This document shows, piece after piece, positions 61,031 through 64,000 of a stretch of 64,000 nt of DNA. Where the stretch lies: the NCBI GenBank assembly GCA_020439745.1, contig JAGQSC010000027.1, forward strand, positions 124,001 to 188,000. The letters are read 5' to 3'. Within the stretch, counting starts at the first letter, position 1, and each line of letters begins with the position of its first letter. The DNA is from Acidobacteriota bacterium (GTDB lineage: Bacteria > Acidobacteriota > Holophagae > Acanthopleuribacterales > Acanthopleuribacteraceae). Both the position numbers and the translations under genes were made by a program. The notes below the pieces were generated by a model. That model did not search any database. It worked only from the letters and a program-made list of their open reading frames with translations, and had not been told where the DNA came from.

Positions 61031-62134
61031 TTGATCAAAATAGTAACCATCCAATCCTGCCATCTGGGACTGGTAACGCGCAACGGTGAATTGGTGCGCG
61101 TGCTAGAGCCTGGCCGGCATACCATTCTGGGTTTTCATCGGCTGGACGTAGTGAACTGTTTGGAATCCCAGTGGTCACCTGAGGACTTGGAACGTCAAGT
61201 GCGTTTTGCACCGCTTGCGGCACACCTGCACGTGGTGGACCTTCACGACCACCAAAGGGCTCTGGTTTGGCGTGAAGGCCGATTGCATGCCCTGCTTGGG
61301 CCTGGAATCCATGCGTTTTGGCGCTCGCCTTGTGTGATTCGGTTCGAAGTTCTGGAGATCCAGGACTTGAGATTCGAACACCGAGAAATGGATACCATCC
61401 TATTGCTTCACGACGCGCGATACCACTTGGAAGACATCCATGTTCAGGCACATCAAAACGTACTGATGTTCCGGGACGGCTCCTTGATGGAACGTCTGGA
61501 GGCGGGACGACACGTGTTCTGGAAAACTGGAGCGGATCTGCGTCAAGTGGTCGTGGAACTTCGGGAGCAATATCTGGATATCCAGGGTCAGGAGATTATG
61601 TCGTCCGACAAAGTGAGCCTGCGGGTGAACATGTCGGTGGCGTATCGTGTGGCGGACCCAGTCATGGCACATGCTGAGGCTGAAGATCCTGCGCGTGCGC
61701 TGTATCGCGAAGCACAACTGGTTTTGCGCGCCGCGGTGGGAACCCGAACTCTAGATGAATTGCTGGCGGATAAAGAGTCCATTGCGGGAGAAGTACGTGA
61801 TGGTCTGCAAGTGTCTGCGGCACGTCTTGGTTTGGCGCTGAACACCGTAGGTGTGCGTGACATCATCCTTCCGGGCGATATGAAAGAACTCTTGAACCAG
61901 GTTACCGAAGCCCAAAAAGCATCGGAAGCCAACATCATTCGTCGACGTGAGGAAACGGCAGCAGCCCGTAGCCAAGCCAACACCGCACGTTTATACCAAG
62001 ACAACCCGGCCCTCTTGCGCATGCGCGAGTTGGAGGCCATTCAGGACATCATGAAAAACGCCCAGACCACATTTCATATGGGCCAAGGCGCGTTATTGGA
62101 TCAACTGCGCTCGTTGTTGCGGGTTGACCCCTAA
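61031..62134 (+). CDS. Slipin / band-7 (SPFH) family protein
   Basis: 367 aa from TTG 61031, set by AAAGGAG seven bases upstream; the in-frame codons upstream lie in the structured leader and are not protein-like. N-terminal ~130 residues are an unusual repeat of the start of SPFH proteins (LVTRNGELVRVLEPGRHTIL; ALVWREGRLHALLGPGIHAF; VLMFRDGSLMERLEAGRHVFW). Then the SPFH core (LDIQGQEIMSSDKVSLRVNMSVAYRVADP, ALYREAQLVLRAAVGTRTLDELLADK, LGLALNTVGVRDIILPGDMKELLNQV) and a C-terminal coiled-coil-like EAQKASEANIIRRREETAAARSQANTA. No clear membrane helix. Co-occurrence with RtcR/RtcB suggests a membrane or scaffold role in RNA repair. Confidence 0.85.
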   Translation: MIKIVTIQSCHLGLVTRNGELVRVLEPGRHTILGFHRLDVVNCLESQWSPEDLERQVRFAPLAAHLHVVDLHDHQRALVWREGRLHALLGPGIHAFWRSPCVIRFEVLEIQDLRFEHREMDTILLLHDARYHLEDIHVQAHQNVLMFRDGSLMERLEAGRHVFWKTGADLRQVVVELREQYLDIQGQEIMSSDKVSLRVNMSVAYRVADPVMAHAEAEDPARALYREAQLVLRAAVGTRTLDELLADKESIAGEVRDGLQVSAARLGLALNTVGVRDIILPGDMKELLNQVTEAQKASEANIIRRREETAAARSQANTARLYQDNPALLRMRELEAIQDIMKNAQTTFHMGQGALLDQLRSLLRVDP

Positions 62135-62136
62135 AG

Positions 62137-62166
62137 ACAGAGCTCCCCAATATCGGGGAGCTCTGT
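62137..62166. terminator. Bidirectional hairpin terminator
   Basis: Perfect 12-bp inverted repeat ACAGAGCTCCCC / GGGGAGCTCTGT with a 6-nt loop, between the slipin stop (62134) and the stop of the convergent secreted-protein gene (62182). The T-run is weak, but the position and strength of the stem make it the terminator of both. Confidence 0.7.
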
Positions 62167-62181
62167 GTGTTTGTAGGATGT

Positions 62182-63579
62182 TTAGTTGACGACAATGATG
62201 TCGCCCAGTTCCAGCTTACTGATGCGGGGCTGTTGGGGTGCTACCTCGAACAGGTATCCAGGTGCCACGCCTGGACGTGAACCTCTTAGGAAAACACAGC
62301 CCAAAGGCTGAGTAGATTCTATAACGATGAGTTCGGTGCCTACCGGCGTCATCTCGTCGAGTACCCACAATTTCTTGCTGTTGGAAAAGAACGTTTGGGG
62401 CGCAGCCAATTGGCTTTCGCCCAGCAGTAGACCGCCGCTTCCCAAGAACCTTGCGTGAACTTCAGCCGCTTCTTGGCCCTTGTTGACCGCCGCCAGGCCG
62501 TCAAATACATATTGGCCTTCCCCTGGCGAGATCACAAAACGCGTTGCGTCGGTCGTTGATGCATTGACGTGGGCTGTCGCGCCTTGACCAGTAGCGATTC
62601 GGTATCCAACCTTAATCAAGCAGTTAGGACCTCCACGAAAATGGATGTGCGAGATGTCGCCTCTTTGGAACCAGTCCTGAATAGTTGCCGTCAAGTTGCT
62701 TCCTGTAGGGGCTGTGAGGACCACTTCCTCCAGAAGATGTCCTGACGACGAATAGAGTTCAGCGACGGTTGCGTGCTCAAGATAATCCATGTTGACCATG
62801 GTCAATGTGGTGGTAAATAACGCGTTGCCGGGTGTGATGTGATAGAGCCACTGGCCATCTGCCTGATGCGTGTATTGGGCAATGGCGCCATCGGTCGAGA
62901 TATCTAAGGCCAGTGCATTCCCTACGGCAAAGAAACTGCCGGTGACTACGGTGTTCTCATCGTAAGCAGAGCAGTTAAAGCGATAGAAACCCTCCGTATC
63001 GGGTTGTGCCTGCATGGTGTTTACCCCTAAGAGCGTTGAAACCGGACCCCAAAGGTTCTCATGATTGCGCGCGTTGGCCAGGCCCCGTTCCCAGGCCAGT
63101 TCAGCCTTTGCTCCTTGCTCGGCGGAAATGCCAAGATGCGTGGAGATCACGGCGGATTCGTTTGGGGCTGAAGGCATGCCATTTTGCCTTACCCAGGTGG
63201 AAGAATCACTGGTTACGCGCAACCAGATGGCGTTCTCTCCGCTCATCCAACGCACGATGGAGATTGCGTTGGCAGGCATGTTGATGCTTGCGTCTGGATC
63301 ATCGGTGTCCAGGATCGAGGCCAAGTGGATGACGCTCGCTTCATCGCTGACCCGTGTCTGAGCTAAAGTCAGTCCATGTTCCAGCTGTAGCGCCAAGTAG
63401 ATGGGTTTGGTGGGGCTTGCTCCGACGAAGTCATTGCCCCTGACGACCATGACAAGTTGTCCGGCAACTTCCAAATTGCGTCCTGATTCAACCGGTCTAA
63501 ATGTACCGGTGATGTCAATCCCAGCCAAGGCTTGAAGAGTGCATATGAGGGTTAAGATGGTGAGCTTGAAGCGTTTCAT
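62182..63579 (-). CDS. Secreted protein with repeated C-terminal beta units
   Basis: 465 aa. ATG 63579 has GGAGG five bases upstream and begins a signal peptide MKRFKLTILTLICTLQALAG. The body has no recognised family, but the last ~250 residues contain units of the same style as the end of the protease at 1952-4609 (e.g. LTMVNMDYLEHATVAELYSS, SHIHFRGGPNCLIKVGYRI, FVISPGEGQYVFDGLAAVNKGQ, LWVLDEMTPVGTELIVIES). No catalytic motif is seen. It may be a surface or matrix protein that shares a binding module with the protease. Convergent with the slipin gene across a hairpin terminator. Confidence 0.65.
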   Translation of the reverse strand: MKRFKLTILTLICTLQALAGIDITGTFRPVESGRNLEVAGQLVMVVRGNDFVGASPTKPIYLALQLEHGLTLAQTRVSDEASVIHLASILDTDDPDASINMPANAISIVRWMSGENAIWLRVTSDSSTWVRQNGMPSAPNESAVISTHLGISAEQGAKAELAWERGLANARNHENLWGPVSTLLGVNTMQAQPDTEGFYRFNCSAYDENTVVTGSFFAVGNALALDISTDGAIAQYTHQADGQWLYHITPGNALFTTTLTMVNMDYLEHATVAELYSSSGHLLEEVVLTAPTGSNLTATIQDWFQRGDISHIHFRGGPNCLIKVGYRIATGQGATAHVNASTTDATRFVISPGEGQYVFDGLAAVNKGQEAAEVHARFLGSGGLLLGESQLAAPQTFFSNSKKLWVLDEMTPVGTELIVIESTQPLGCVFLRGSRPGVAPGYLFEVAPQQPRISKLELGDIIVVN

Positions 63580-63748
63580 GGTTTCCTCCAGATGTGTTTT
63601 CGCTTTCACACCAAATCGCGCCACCCATGCGAAGCCGGGGACATGCGATTCCCTTTCTGTGATACCACTCACAAGAATGGCCCATCGAAAAGCTGCAACT
63701 TGACCAAATACCTCGCGTAGATTAACTTCGGCGTCTTGGGGGATGTTC

Positions 63749-64000
63749 ATGATTGCCTTGATCTATTTGTTGATGCAGGAGCCGACGAGCGTTCGCGCGG
63801 TGGCTGTGGAAGAAGTTGCCTTTCATCCACAGTCGGAAGTTGCCGGCGAGGTCATCGCGCATTGGGACAGTGCTTTGGGCGCAGAAGTCTCAGCGGTTAT
63901 CGAATCTGTTCTTGTGGATGTCGCGGACCAAGTGAAAGCTGGAACACCTTTGTTGCGCATGGATGCTCGGGTGTTTGAGTTGGGTGTGTTGCAAGCTAGG
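63749..64000 (+). CDS. RND efflux membrane-fusion protein, HlyD family (partial)
   Basis: First 84 codons; the gene continues past the right edge. Translation: a hydrophobic start MIALIYLLMQEP, then VEEVAFHPQSEVAGEVIAHWDSALGAEVSAVIESVLVDVADQVKAGTPLLRMDAR, the biotinyl-lipoyl-like half of periplasmic adaptor (HlyD/AcrA) proteins (G-x-V...G-x-x-V-x-x-G-x-P-L). GGGGGA five bases upstream supports ATG 63749. It is divergent from the secreted-protein gene across 169 nt. The pump and outer-membrane partner are presumably further right. Confidence 0.72.
   Translation, partial: MIALIYLLMQEPTSVRAVAVEEVAFHPQSEVAGEVIAHWDSALGAEVSAVIESVLVDVADQVKAGTPLLRMDARVFELGVLQAR

Overview
The window (64 kb, no rRNA, no canonical tRNA) looks like the chromosome of a Gram-negative, free-living bacterium. 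Evidence: TonB-dependent receptor with an N-terminal carboxypeptidase-regulatory domain, beta-barrel proteins ending in Phe, lipoproteins with lipoboxes, an O-antigen ligase, sigma-54 regulators, frequent GTG/TTG starts and good AGGAGG-type ribosome binding sites. The gene mix (large secreted proteins with a repeated C-terminal beta domain, a membrane-anchored MutS homologue, CarboxypepD_reg receptors, DUF1684, DUF4920, DUF6265) suggests Acidobacteriota, possibly the Holophagae/Acanthopleuribacter side. That is an inference from gene content only; no database search was possible.

Layout. 1-4.6 kb: end of a receiver protein, then a minus-strand operon (secreted HEYFH metalloprotease, NagX-like membrane acyltransferase, DUF6265). 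4.7-8 kb: ParA ATPase, then a fused fatty-acid kinase (FakA+FakB in one chain) overlapping plsY, i.e. fatty acid to acyl-phosphate to acyl-glycerol-phosphate. 8-12.3 kb: O-antigen ligase and a TonB-dependent receptor. 12.6-22.7 kb: manC, then a long plus-strand operon with 1-10 nt gaps or small overlaps: a TPR protein with a transglutaminase-like N-terminus, a PP2C phosphatase, DUF1684, an extended acyl carrier protein, a ketosynthase, a ketosynthase-like partner lacking the catalytic Cys, a type III polyketide synthase, an ICMT-type methyltransferase and a flavoprotein. The last three resemble the phenolic-lipid srsABC order. 22.8-34.5 kb: a GH172/leucine-rich-repeat protein, nucleotide-sugar dehydrogenase, Rrf2 regulator, membrane MutS-like ATPase with a giant lipoprotein carrying a degenerate PHP/CehA domain, and a PPDK/PEPS regulator. 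34.5-43.5 kb: mostly housekeeping (fumarylacetoacetase-like and maleylacetoacetate isomerase pair, a diheme cytochrome, OTC, FabI, APT, acylphosphatase, GT2, GatCA, RppH-like Nudix). 43.5-56.5 kb: NtrC-type regulator, JAB-DinG helicase fusion, hybrid histidine kinase, a 65-aa membrane protein under a sigma-54 promoter, M14 carboxypeptidase, cupin, endonuclease/exonuclease/phosphatase protein, secreted cyanophycinase-like protein.

56.5-62.2 kb is the most striking region: an RNA-repair locus. rtcB-rtcA (minus) and a slipin gene (plus) flank rtcR, and each is preceded by a clear -24/-12 sigma-54 promoter. Both intergenic regions share a 27-bp element (22/27 identical) and ATCGCGTA-like repeats. 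Between the second promoter and the slipin gene lies a tRNA-Lys(UUU)-like RNA with intact D, anticodon and T arms but a defective acceptor stem, followed by a second structured RNA element. The natural reading is an RtcR-induced transcript carrying tRNA mimics together with a membrane slipin, co-regulated with RNA ligase and cyclase. The window ends with a secreted protein sharing the C-terminal beta repeats of the first protease, and the start of an RND-type membrane-fusion protein.
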